DNA of 64,000 bases, from assembly GCA_002104945.1 (NCBI GenBank), contig MCFH01000012.1:849501-913500 (forward strand). The letters run 5' to 3'. Origin of the DNA: Piromyces finnis (Eukaryota; Neocallimastigomycota; Neocallimastigomycetes; Neocallimastigales; Neocallimastigaceae). Below the pieces are notes generated by a model that saw only the letters and a program-made list of their open reading frames with translations, was not told the DNA's origin and ran no database searches. Made by a program: the position numbers and the translations under genes. Position 1 is the stretch's first letter, and every line of letters begins with the position of its first letter. Below, in pieces: positions 51,472-62,497 of the stretch.

Positions 51472-51677
51472 TGTTAGAATATGTGAAACGTTATGTCACA
51501 TGTATTCAAATGTATTGAAATGTATTAAAACGTATTTGTATATATTGTATTTAATTATATGTTTAAGCCACAATGTAAATGTTAGTTTGAGAAGAATGTA
51601 ACGCAAGTAGTTCTTTATCATAAAATATATTAATAAAGTTGACATAATTATAAACCTAAATTAAACAACTCTTAATA
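51472..51677 (+). repeat. 5' LTR of element 1 (206 bp, TATA-like box deleted)
   Basis: Same sequence as the other four LTRs except for an 11-base deletion around 51588-51590 that removes ATAAATACATG, including the presumed TATA box TATAAATA. The deletion is bounded by ATGT/ATG microhomology. An AATAAA signal remains. Confidence 0.93.
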
Positions 51678-51705
51678 GATTAAGAGTCTCAAGACTCTCA
51701 AGAGA
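51669..51705 (+). other. Nested hairpins across the LTR/internal junction
   Basis: CTCTTAAT (51669-51676) pairs with ATTAAGAG (51679-51686). GAGTCT (51684-51689) pairs with AGACTC (51692-51697). TCTC/GAGA follows at 51696-51705. A normal tRNA primer-binding site starting TGG is not seen here. Confidence 0.7.
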
Positions 51706-52582
51706 GAATCTCATTAATTCTCAAATGATTCTCTGAAAGATGAATCAAACCGCCAGATATGACATTTTGTCATAGGAGAAAACTGTAGGAAATTCTAACT
51801 ATCAGAACTAAATTATTTAATCTGAAATTTTCTATGTTTGATAAAATTATCTTGAGATCTAAAATTTGAGATTTCAAAATTTTAAGATTGAAATATTATT
51901 TTCGCCATAAATAAAAGATTCGAAGTAACTTAATATAGAAAATAAGGAAATAATCAATCTGATAAATAAAACATAGAAAGTAGTATATTTTCTAATATGA
52001 TATAAGTTAATCTACAATGATAGAATTCAAACATTAAATTTCCGAAAAACTAGTAAATTATTAAAATTTAAATTATTTTGAATTCAATAAACTCAGAAAA
52101 TATACAAATCAAATTAAATATAAATAAATAGCTTAACCCCCCAAGGAACAATACCTATATCACTATATTGATTTGATAACTTTGTAGCTTAAAACAAATC
52201 GTCAATAGTAAACTACAAAAAGCTTTCAGTAAATTTAATATTCCTTGAATATAGACATAATATCAATAGTAACAAAACTTCTATTCTCAAGAAGATATGA
52301 TATAGTAGTATTAACATTAAGAATATAATATGTGAAATTTGAATAAATAAGTTCCTTAAGCTTAGATTATTTATCAGGATAATTTTAAAATTTAGGTAAC
52401 AAAAAGAATATTTCCTAGCATTCCATATTAATTCTATAATAAAGCAAAATTTTATAAAGATCTCTACATCCATTATCTAAAGAAAGGATATGAGAACACA
52501 ATTATGAAAATTAGTATTTATCAATTATGATATATATTGAAAATTGTAATATGTAATATCTCCGATAAGGATCTTAACACTG

Positions 52583-53365
52583 ATGAAATTAGAAATCCTA
52601 TATGGTTTATATTTCCTTAAGAAGCGTGGTTACAGAAAGATTTTAATTCCACTCCTTATGAAGAGTGATGTTATGACCAAGACAGCTCAATTATCTGATA
52701 TTGATGAAGAATTATACATGGTTTCTAAAGTTAATGATGATCCAGAACCAAAATGTTAGTGAACAACCAATGAGTACTTTCTATAGAGGTGAATGGTTCA
52801 GTGAACCAGAAAAGTAATTATTAGCCAGAGATGCTAGTTATTCAATTTGTTTCAAAAAGAAAGCTGGTGCTCACTGCAAAAAATACTTAGGGTCTTTTCC
52901 AGCATTAACTAATTCGAAAAGATTGAGCAATCCATTTTTTGTCAATCAGAAAAGAGCTGGGAAGAATTAGAACAATTAATTAGTACTACTGAAGATTTCT
53001 ACCAATCTCTTAAACTTCCATATCACGTTATTGCCATTGTTTCTGATGTCATAAACAATGCTGCTACTAAGAAACACGATCTTTAAGCTTATTTTCCATT
53101 CCAACCTGAATACAAGGAATTAGATAGTTGTCGTAACTATACTGATTACCAATCTAGAAACTTAGGTAACATGTTTGGTGTTAAGAAGATGAACTCCCAT
53201 GTTAAGAACTACGTTCACTTATTAAACGGTACTCTTTGTGCTAACGGACGTACTTTTTGCTGTACTCTCGAAAACTATCAAACCGAAAATGTTTTAATTG
53301 TTCCAGAACTATTAAGACCATATATAGATGTTGTTAAATTTATTTGTCAAAGAACTCACTTCTGA
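52583..53365 (+). pseudogene. Captured seryl-tRNA synthetase fragment (element 1 copy)
   Basis: An intronless, broken piece of the SerRS class II catalytic domain in the same orientation as the element. In order it shows KKRGYRKILIPLLMKSDVM, AQLSDIDEELYMVS, EQPMSTFYRGEWFSEPEK, a motif-2-like CFKKKAGAHCKKYLGSF, then after a frameshift FEKIEQS and WEELEQLISTTEDFYQSL, and a motif-3 region CCTLENYQTEN with VPELLRPY. It is broken by TAG near 52756, TAA near 52815, a frameshift with missing bases around 52900-52915, and TAA at 53083-53085. The tRNA-binding N-terminal arm is absent. The longest intact part (53171-53365) is only 64 codons. Probably derived from a host mRNA copied into the element; it cannot make an active enzyme. 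Confidence 0.9.
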
Positions 53366-54115
53366 CAAGAAAATAGTTAAAATATAATTTAGGAAGATAT
53401 AAAGTTTATTATATAGCATGAAGATTATTCAACTTGATATTGATCTACTCATTATGTCAATTTACATACAATAACATTAAATATCCATATATCCAGTTAT
53501 TAAAATATCCATTCACAAATATTCATGAACACATAATTACATATATTTACCAATATTTCATCTTATTTTCAAAAGAACTAGTTTTATTAACATTCATAAA
53601 ATAGCATTATTGTTATTGAAAGTATAGCATACATATTTATTTCAAGTAAATAAATTGTTTGTGAAATATTCAAATACTTTAACTACTACTATTTTAATGA
53701 GAAAATATTCTTTCCGCCATAGAGGAAAGATAGAACATAAAGAAAATACATAAAATTTATACAATTAGAAACATGAATTAGAATAATTAAACATTATTTG
53801 ATAAGTTTGTATAAAATATCCTATTGTAATGAAATTATGCAATGAACATTGAAACTATCCTTGTGAAAATGTCAATCAATTTCTTTATGATAATTTCACT
53901 CAAATCAGTATTATATAATTTAATCCAGTATACTATTCTTTGAATTAAATCATTATAACAATACTTTAAGATAATATTTAGCCTCAAAAGCATTATTTAA
54001 ATTATTGCTACCTATAAAGCAAATATATTACTGGTCAAATGCTCATCCCGTAGGCTGTTATTGCTAATATACATAGCAAATATTTCAAATGAGGTAATTT
54101 ATTAAAGTTAGAAAT

Positions 54116-54233
54116 GCTTAGCGTGAAATGAGCATATTCTACATATATATATACTTTGAATAACCTAGCGTGAAATGGGTATATTCAATAATATTTTAAC
54201 AACTTATCATGATTTAACTTAGCGTGAAATGAG
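54116..54233 (+). repeat. Three spaced copies of CTTAGCGTGAAATGAG-like motif
   Basis: Copies at 54116-54132, 54165-54179 (CCTAGCGTGAAATGGG) and 54217-54233, spaced about 50 bases apart, each followed within a few bases by TATATTC or CATATTC. Also present in element 2 at about 59950-60066. Confidence 0.85.
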
Positions 54234-55311
54234 TTATATTCATAGATAATTATTAATGATGGTTTTAGACCTATATATATTTAATTTGGTCCCATCAATA
54301 ACAATGTAGTACCTTCATAGTAAGGGCTCCTTAGATTTAGATGACATTGATTCATCATATTTATTTATTACCAACATTCAAGAATGTTGTGACGCCGTTT
54401 TAAAATATAATTTACGGTGATTTAGTAACCTCATATATAAATCGCCACTTTCAACGTAGTGAGTGATCGCCGACCAATTAGCTGACATTCTAATTAACCG
54501 AGCCGACTTCGATATAATTTAGAAGAACTTTATTCTCTTCAACAATCGATATTTTAAATGTCATTATCTTACAATATTAACTTGTTATAATTTTACTGGT
54601 ATATCTACTTATTTTAATTTGAAGTAAAGAAATACATAATTGAGGAATATTTTATTCATTAGTTTGATATTCTATGATTATCACTACATTAAAATATATT
54701 ATCATGAAAATATTATTTCACTATATTTTAAAGGATAAGCAATTGAGAAAAATGAATGAAAACATTAGAATATGTTATTTATTATTTATGTAGGTATTAA
54801 TACTTATCGTATATGTTATGGAAAATTATTCATTATTATGAAAATTTGATGCAAAATGAATGAAATTTTATGAAATTTAAATTTCTCTTTTTCAAATCTA
54901 AGTATTTATTACTAAACATCTAGATTTGAGGGGGAAGTAGTGAATATACGAAATTTAAAATTCAAGATAATAATTTTTGTTTCTAGTTAAACATTGGAAA
55001 TAACTAAAACATTGCATAGAAACTAAGGCTTAATAAATAGAATGAATTGAAATTCAAATTGTAAAAATTTATAAGATTCAATATTCAATATGTAAAAATG
55101 AAAAGAACAAAATTTCAAATACAAAGTAAAATATTCTTAAATATTATAAGAATAATTAATCAATACAAAAGGCATAAAAGGAAATGTTAAAATTCAATAT
55201 ACATAAACTAAATAACTATTAAGAATTTAATTAAAATTTTACCATTATTAATTAGTATTTACAAATAGATTGAAATACAATTATGCTAATATTCTAAAGA
55301 AAATTGTAATT

Positions 55312-55545
55312 ATAAGGACATAAAACCAGAGAGTTATCCATAGGTTGTCCGAAGAACGTAAAACCAAGAAGATTAACCATAGGTTGTTAAGAGAACGTAA
55401 AACCAAAAAGAGTTATCCATATGTGTTGTCATAAGGACGTAAAATCAAAGGTTAACCATGAGTTGTTAAGAAAACGTAAAACCAAAGAGGTAAACCATGC
55501 GTTGTCATAAGGACGTAAAATCAAAGAGATAAACCATGTGTTGTC
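55312..55545 (+). repeat. Minisatellite of ~37-41 bp units inside element 1
   Basis: About six imperfect units built from ACGTAAAACCAAAGAG, then TTAACCATAGGTTGT, then CATAAGG or TAAGAGA. The GTAAAA cores are near 55320, 55358, 55396, 55439, 55476 and 55514. It sits between the two purine tracts. The same array occurs in element 2. Confidence 0.88.
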
Positions 55546-55902
55546 TATAATTCTGTGTAAATCTCAGAGAGATTACCAATATAGTTTATAGGATAATGTA
55601 AAACCGGAAGGGTTTTCAATCCTTAATGGATGGTATAACAATTTATGAATATCCAATCCAAATTTTAAACTTTAATACTACCCAATTATACAAAGGTTTT
55701 CAGTTTATCCATAAAAACGAAGTTATAGGGTAATATTTAAATTCTTTAAAACAATTAGTGAATAATATATGTGAAATATTTTAAATTCCAGTTAATGAAA
55801 TATAAAAATTTTAAACATTAGATTTAGTTTATAGTTAATAGTTTAGAAATAATAAAATGCACATATTCACCAGCAAACCAAATTTTACTTAGTAGAAAAT
55901 TA

Positions 55903-55916
55903 GGTTTGAGGGGGAA
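55903..55916 (+). promoter_or_regulatory. 3' polypurine tract of element 1
   Basis: GGTTTGAGGGGGAA lies directly before the 3' LTR, the place and form expected for the plus-strand primer of a copia-like element. Confidence 0.75.
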
Positions 55917-56133
55917 TGTTAGAATATGTGAAACGTTATGTCACATGTATTCAAATGTATTGAAATGTATTAAAACGTATTTGTATATATTGTATTTAAT
56001 TATATGTTTAAGCCACAATGTAAATGTATAAATACATGTAGTTTGAGAAGAATGTAACGCAAGTAGTTCTTTATCATAAAATATATTAATAAAGATGACA
56101 TAATTATAAACCTAAAATAAACAACTCTTAATA
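55917..56133 (+). repeat. 3' LTR of element 1 (217 bp)
   Basis: Full-length LTR with TATAAATA at 56027-56034 and AATAAA at 56088-56093. It has two private T-to-A changes near its end (AAAGATGAC and CCTAAAATAAAC) compared with the other LTRs. Confidence 0.95.
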
Positions 56134-56168
56134 TAATCATTGCATAAATTAGAAATGAAAATCATTCC
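56134..56168 (+). repeat. Duplicated 35-bp host flank between two LTRs
   Basis: This 35-base segment (starts TAATCATTGCATAAATTAG, ends AATCATTCC) is identical to the host flank at 51437-51471 left of element 1. Here it separates the 3' LTR from an additional LTR. Confidence 0.93.
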
Positions 56169-56385
56169 TGTTAGAATATGTGAAACGTTATGTCACATGT
56201 ATTCAAATGTATTGAAATGTATTAAAACGTATTTGTATATATTGTATTTAATTATATGTTTAAGCCACAATGTAAATGTATAAATACATGTAGTTTGAGA
56301 AGAATGTAACGCAAGTAGTTCTTTATCATAAAATATATTAATAAAGTTGACATAATTATAAACCTAAATTAAACAACTCTTAATA
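56169..56385 (+). repeat. Extra solo LTR (third LTR of the left complex)
   Basis: A 217-bp LTR with TATAAATA at 56279-56286 and no private changes in its 3' end, followed by ATTCC (56386-56390), the partner of the duplication at 51467-51471. Confidence 0.93.
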
Positions 56386-56390
56386 ATTCC
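56386..56390. repeat. Target-site duplication ATTCC, right copy
   Basis: Right partner of 51467-51471. It follows the third LTR, not the second. Confidence 0.75.
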
Positions 56391-56710
56391 AATGCCTATA
56401 ATATTAATTTAATATATGAATCAATGGTAAGAATAAACATTTTTATATATTAAAATTTATTAAATTGAACCAAAAAAATAATACACTCAAAAATTAATTA
56501 TAATATATATAATATATTATAAAAATTAATTTTTACTATAAACAATTTTAATATAAATTTTTTCTTTTTTTTTTAATTAAAAAGATTGGTAATTTAATTA
56601 AAGTAACGTAACACAAATATAGTTATGTGTAACTATTAATATTTTAAAAGAAAAAGTTTAAATTTCAATTGTCATTCCATGGAAGGTTATCATGAGGATG
56701 GTTGTGAATA

Positions 56711-56770
56711 GGGTAGATAGGGTAGATAGGTGGTTGTAAATGAGATAGTAAATGGTGTAGGGTAGTAGGG
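56711..56770 (+). other. G-run cluster in AT-rich DNA
   Basis: GGG runs at 56711-56713, 56720-56722, 56760-56762 and 56768-56770, with GG runs between; units read GGGTAGATA. Conspicuous in a genome where G runs are rare. Confidence 0.8.
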
Positions 56771-57366
56771 ATGAAAAAAATAAAAATTAAATAAAGGTTT
56801 TAAAAAAATGTAATGAAATACAATAATAATAATAGTTAATAATAAATATAATAGTTAATAAAATACTAATACTACTAATAATAAAATAGTATTCCCTAAA
56901 TAATAATAAATGTTTATTCTTTCTTATTCTGTATTATTAATTATTGTTAATGATCTATCAAAGATTGGTGAATCAAGAAAAAAATTAATTTTAAATAATG
57001 AAAAGATAAAAGATGAATTTATATTGTGACATTTCAATAAAAAAAGTTTTCTGATACATTTAAAATTAAAACTATATAGATATATATAGATACATTAATA
57101 TTTAAATATACTTTTTTCCCATCAATTTTTATTTGAACAAGTTAAAAGAAAAAAGATCCTTTCTAATCAAAGAATAAAAAAACTTTTATACTTCCTATTT
57201 AACTAATATATATAATAATATATTATAAAAAAAGCCATATTGTATGCTTATTTTTATATTATAAAAAAAAAAATAAAAATTATCTATTATTAATTTCAGT
57301 AAAGAAACAATAACTATTGGTTCTATTATTTTAATTAGTACTACAATAATTATATAATTATACTTG

Positions 57367-57454
57367 ATAACTAATATTGTAAAATATACAAAGTACAAGA
57401 TAGTATAATAATAACTAATATTGTAAAATACACAAAGTACAAGATAGTATATTA
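57367..57454. repeat. 44-bp tandem duplication
   Basis: Two near-identical copies containing AACTAATATTGTAAAATA and then ACAAAGTACAAGATAGTAT, differing by a T/C after AAAATA and a few bases at the copy boundary. Confidence 0.88.
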
Positions 57455-58069
57455 AACAAAAAAGTATTATTATTGTTATTACAAAAAAAATTATTATAGA
57501 ATAGTAATTATTATAATGACTTTTAATATTACTTTATTATTATGCTTTTTATACCACTAATAAATAATAACTTCGGAGATTTTTACCTTTAGGAATTATT
57601 ATGATGCTTTGTACTACCAAAAAATAAAATTTATAATAAATAGAGTTTACTTTGTATTTGAAATATGAATTTGAAATAAGAGGTGATGAAATTATAAAAT
57701 TATATAAAAATGAATATTAATAATATCACAATTTCTAAACTCAATTATATATAATCTATAGTTTGTTTTATTTTTAAGTATTTGGTATTATAATAATAAT
57801 AACAATAATTATTATTGTTACTTGAATATTTCCATTAAAAAAAAAATATCTATATATCAGTTATTAATAAAATAATTCGTTTTTTACATGATTATAGATT
57901 TATTTTGAATTCATATCCTTTAAAATAAATTGAAATATACTTGTATATAGAAATGATTATTTCATCAAGTATTATTTATATGATAGAAACTTTCTTTTTA
58001 TTATTATTATTTATATTTAAAAAAAAATGATATATTAAATTATATAGTAAAAATAGTATTTAATGAATA

Positions 58070-58074
58070 ATTAT
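58070..58074. repeat. Target-site duplication ATTAT, left copy
   Basis: ATTAT flanks element 2 on this side and again at 62715-62719. Confidence 0.65.
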
Positions 58075-58291
58075 TATTAAGAGTTGTTTAATTTAGGTTT
58101 ATAATTATGTCAACTTTATTAATATATTTTATGATAAAGAACTACTTGCGTTACATTCTTCTCAAACTACATGTATTTATACATTTACATTGTGGCTTAA
58201 ACATATAATCAAATACAATATATACAAATACGTTTTAATACATTTCAATACATTTGAATACATGTGACATAACGTTTCACATATTCTAACA
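58075..58291 (-). repeat. 3' LTR of element 2 (217 bp)
   Basis: Full-length LTR, reverse orientation, next to the purine tract TTCCCCCTCAAACC (plus-strand reading) at 58292-58305. Confidence 0.95.
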
Positions 58292-58664
58292 TTCCCCCTC
58301 AAACCTAATTTTCTACTAAGTAAAATTTGGTTTGCTGGTGAATATGTGCATTTTATTATTTCTAAACTATTAACTATAAACTAAATCTAATGTTTAAAAT
58401 TTTTATATTTCATTAACTGGAATTTAAAATATTTCACATATATTATTCACTAATTGCTTTAAAGAATTTAAATATTACCCTATAACTTCGTTTTTATGGA
58501 TAAACTGAAAACCTTTGTATAATTGGGTAGTATTAAAGTTTAAAATTTGGATTGGATATTCATAAATTGTTATACCATCCATTAAGGATTGAAAACCCTT
58601 CCGGTTTTACATTATCCTATAAACTATTTTTGGTAATCTCTCTGAGATTTACACAGAATTATAG

Positions 58665-58858
58665 ACAACACATGGTTTATCTCTTTGATTTTACGTCCTT
58701 ATGACAACGCATGGTTTACCTCTTTGGTTTTACGTTTTCTTAACAACTCATGGTTAACCTTTGATTTTACGTCCTTATGACAACACCTATGGATAACTCT
58801 TTTTGGTTTTACGTTCTCTTAACAACCTATGGATAACTCTCTGGTTTTATGTCCTTAT
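58665..58858 (-). repeat. Minisatellite of ~37-41 bp units inside element 2
   Basis: Counterpart of the array in element 1. Plus-strand reading shows repeated TTTTACGTCCTTATGACAAC and TTTTACGTTCTCTTAACAAC units. Confidence 0.85.
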
Positions 58859-60812
58859 AATTACAATTTTCTTTAGAATATTAGCATAATTGTATTTCAA
58901 TCTATTTGTAAATACTAATTAATAATGGTAAAATTTTAATTAAATTCTTAATAGTTATTTAGTTTATGTATATTGAATTTTAACATTTTCTTTTAGGTGT
59001 TTTTCCTTCCTTTTATGCCTTTTGTATTGATTAATTATTCTTATAATATTTAAGAATATTTTACTTTGTATTTGAAATTTTGTTCTTTTCATTTTTACAT
59101 ATTGAATCTTATAAATTTTTACAATTTGAATTTCAATTCATTCTATTTATTAAGCCTTAGTTTCTATGCAATGTTTTAGTTATTTCCAATGTTTAACTAG
59201 AAACAAAAATTATTATCTTGAATTTTAAATTTCGTATATTCACTACTTCCCCCTCAAATCTAGATGTTTAGTAATAAATACTTAGATTTGAAAATGAGAA
59301 ATTTAAATTTCATAAAATTTCATTCATTTTGCATCAAATTTTCATAATAATGAATAATTTTCCATAACATATATGATAAGTATTAATACCTATATAAATA
59401 ATAAATAACATATTCTAATGTTTTCATTCATTTTTCTCAATTGCCTATCCTTTAAAATATAGTGAAATAATATTTTCATGATAATATATTTTAATGTAGT
59501 GATAATCATAGAATATCAAACTAATGAATAAAATATTCCTCAATTATGTATTTCTTTACTTCAAATTAAAATAATTAGATATACCAGTAAAATTATAACA
59601 AGTTAATATTGTAAGATAATGACATTTAAAATATCGATTGTTGAAGAGAATAAAGTTCTTCTAAATTATATCGAAGTCGGCTCGGTTAATTAGAATGTCA
59701 GCTAATTGGTCGGCGATCACTCACTACGTTGAAAGTGGCGATTTATATATGAGGTTACTAAATCACCATAAATTATATTTTAAAACGGCGTCACAACATT
59801 CTTGAATGTTGGTAATAAATAAATATGATGAATCAATGTCATCTAAATCTAAGGAGCCCTTACTATGAAGGTGCTACATTGTTATTGATGGGACCAAATT
59901 AAATATATATAGGTCTAAAACCATCATTAATAATTATCTATGAATATAACTCATTTCACGCTAAGTTAAATCATGATAAGTAATTAAAATATTATTGAAT
60001 ATACCCATTTCACGCTAGGTTATTCAAAGTATATATATATGTAGAATATGCTCATTTCACGCTAAGCATTTCTAACTTTAATAAATTACCTCATTTGAAA
60101 TATTTGCTATGTATATTAGCAATAACAGCCTACGGGATGAGCATTTGACCAGTAATATATTTGCTTTATAGGTAGCAATAATTTAAATAATGCTTTTGAG
60201 GCTAAATATTATCTTAAAGTATTGTTATAATGATTTAATTCAAAGAATAGTATACTGGATTAAATTATATAATACTGATTTGAGTGAAATTATCATAAAG
60301 AAATTGATTGACATTTTCACAAGGATAGTTTCAATGTTCATTGCATAATTTCATTACAATAGGGTATTTTATACAAACTTATCAAATAATGTTTAATTAT
60401 TCTAATTCATGTTTCTAATTGTATAAATTTTATGTATTTTCTTTATGTTCTATCTTTCCTCTATGGCGGAAAGAATATTTTCTCATTAAAATAGTAGTAG
60501 TTAAAGTATTTGAATATTTCACAAACAATTTATTTACTTGAAATAAATATGTATGCTTTCAATAACAATAATGCTATTTTATGAATGTTAATAAAACTAG
60601 TTCTTTTGAAAATAAGATGAAATATTGGTAAATATATGTAATTATGTGTTCATGAATATTTGTGAATGGATATTTTAATAACTGGATATATGGATATTTA
60701 ATGTTATTGTATGCAAATTGACATAATGAGTAGATCAATATCAAGTTGAATAATCTTCATGCTATATAATAAACTTTATATCTTCCTAAATTATATTTTA
60801 ACTATTTTCTTG

Positions 60813-61593
60813 TCAGAAGTGAGTTCTTTGACAAATAAATTTAACAACATCTATATATGGTCTTAATAGTTCTGGAACAATTAAAACATTTTCGGTTTGA
60901 TAGTTTTCGAGAGTACAGCAAAAAGTATGTCCGTTAGCACAAAGAGTACCGTTTAATAAGTGAACGAAGTTCTTAACATGGGAGTTCATCTTCTTAACAC
61001 CAAACATGTTACCTAAGTTTCTAGATTGGTAATCAGTATAGTTACGACAACTATCTAATTCCTTGTATTCAGGTTGGAATGGAAAATAAGCTTAAAGATC
61101 GTGTTTCTTAGTAGCAGCATTGTTTATGACATCAGAAACAATGGCAATAACGTGATATGGAAGTTTAAGAGATTGGTAGAAATCTTCAGTAGTACTAATT
61201 AATTGTTCTAATTCTTCCCAGCTCTTTTCTGATTGACAAAAATGGATTGCTCAATCTTTTCGAATTAGTTAATGCTGGAAAAGACCCTAAGTATTTTTGC
61301 TGTGAGCACCAGCTTTCTTTTTGAAACAAATTGAATAACTAGTATCTCTGACTAATAATTACTTTTCTGGTTCACTGAACCATTTACCACCATAGAAAGT
61401 ACTGATTGGTTGTTCACTAACATTTTGGTTCTGGATCATCATTAACTTTAGAAACCATGTATAATTCTTCATCAATATCAGATAATTGAGCTGTCTTGGT
61501 CATAACATCACTCTTCATAAGGAGTGGAATTAGAATCTTTCTGTAACCACGCTTCTTAAGGAAATATAAACCATATAGGATTTCTAATTTCAT
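60813..61593 (-). pseudogene. Captured seryl-tRNA synthetase fragment (element 2 copy)
   Basis: The same broken SerRS piece as in element 1, sharing the TAA before AYFPFQ, the frameshift region before FEKIEQS, and the premature TAG. Private differences include EQPISTFYGGKWF here versus EQPMSTFYRGEWF in copy 1, and NGHTF versus NGRTF near motif 3. Each copy keeps some ancestral residues, as expected for two descendants of one already inactive master. Confidence 0.9.
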
Positions 61594-62497
61594 CAGTGTT
61601 AAGATCCATATTGGAGATATTACATATTACAATTTTCAATATATATCATAATTGATAAATACTAATTTTCATAATTGTGTTCTCATATCCTTTCTTTAGA
61701 TAATGGATGTAGAGATCTTTATAAAATTTTGCTTTATTATAGAAGTAATATGGAATGCTAGGAAATATTCTTTTTGTTACCTAAATTTTAAAATTATCCT
61801 GATAAATAATCTAAGCTTAAGGAACTTATTTATTCAAATTTCACATATTATATTCTTAATGTTAATACTACTATATCATATCTTCTTGAGAATAGAAGTT
61901 TTGTTACAATTGATATTATGTCTATATTCAAGGAATATTAAATTTACTGAAAGCTTTTTGTAGTTTACTATTGACGATTTGTTTTAAGCTACAAAGTTAT
62001 CAAATCAATATAGTGATATAGGTATTGTTCCTTGGGGGTTTAAGCTATTTATTTATATTTAATTTGATTTGTATATTTTCTGAGTTTGTTGAATTCAAAA
62101 TAATTTAAATTTTAGTAATTTACCAGTTTTCGGAAATTTAATGTTTAAATTCTATCACTGTAGATTAACTTATATCATATTAGAAAATATACTACTTTCT
62201 ATGTTTTATTTATCAGATTGATTATTTCCTTATTTTCTATATTAAGTTACTTCGAATCTTTTATTTATGGCGAAAATAATATTTCAATCTTAAAATTTTG
62301 AAATCTCAAATTTTAGATCTCAAGATAATTTTACCAAACATAGAAAATTTCAGATTAAATAATTTAGTTCTGATAGTTAGAATTTCCTACAGTTTTCTCC
62401 TATGACAAAATGTCATATCCGGCGGTTTGATTCATCTTTCAGAGAATCATTTGAGAATTAATGAGATTCTCTCTTGAGAGTCTTGAGACTCTTAATC

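Larger units (their letters stand above)
51472..56133 (+). mobile_element. Non-autonomous LTR element, copy 1, carrying a seryl-tRNA synthetase fragment
   Basis: LTR 51472-51677, internal 51678-55916, LTR 55917-56133. LTRs begin TGTTAG and end TTAATA; the 5-bp target duplication supports these ends. A purine tract TTTGAGGGGGAA abuts the 3' LTR, as in Ty1/copia elements. No intact gag, protease, integrase or reverse transcriptase frame exists. Internal parts in order: junction hairpins, unassigned ~0.9 kb, broken SerRS piece, unassigned region with CTTAGCGTGAAATGAG repeats, a possible RNase H tail motif DQLADILIN (54472-54498), a second purine tract (54923-54936), a ~37-41 bp tandem array (55312-55545), then the 3' purine tract. 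The element resembles LARD-type or gene-transducing non-autonomous elements that depend on enzymes from elsewhere. Copia affinity is inference from the purine tract, 5-bp duplication and RNase H-like tail. Confidence 0.88.
56391..58069. other. Host spacer between the two inverted elements
   Basis: About 1.7 kb of AT-rich DNA. It holds a G-run cluster (56711-56770) and a 44-bp tandem duplication (57367-57454). No gene seen. Confidence 0.6.

Noticed and set aside
52213-52473. 86-codon hydrophobic frame, also in element 2 (61703-61963)
   Set aside because: It is antisense to the element, has no recognisable family, and both copies being open reflects high overall identity. It might be worth testing, but there is not enough to call a gene.
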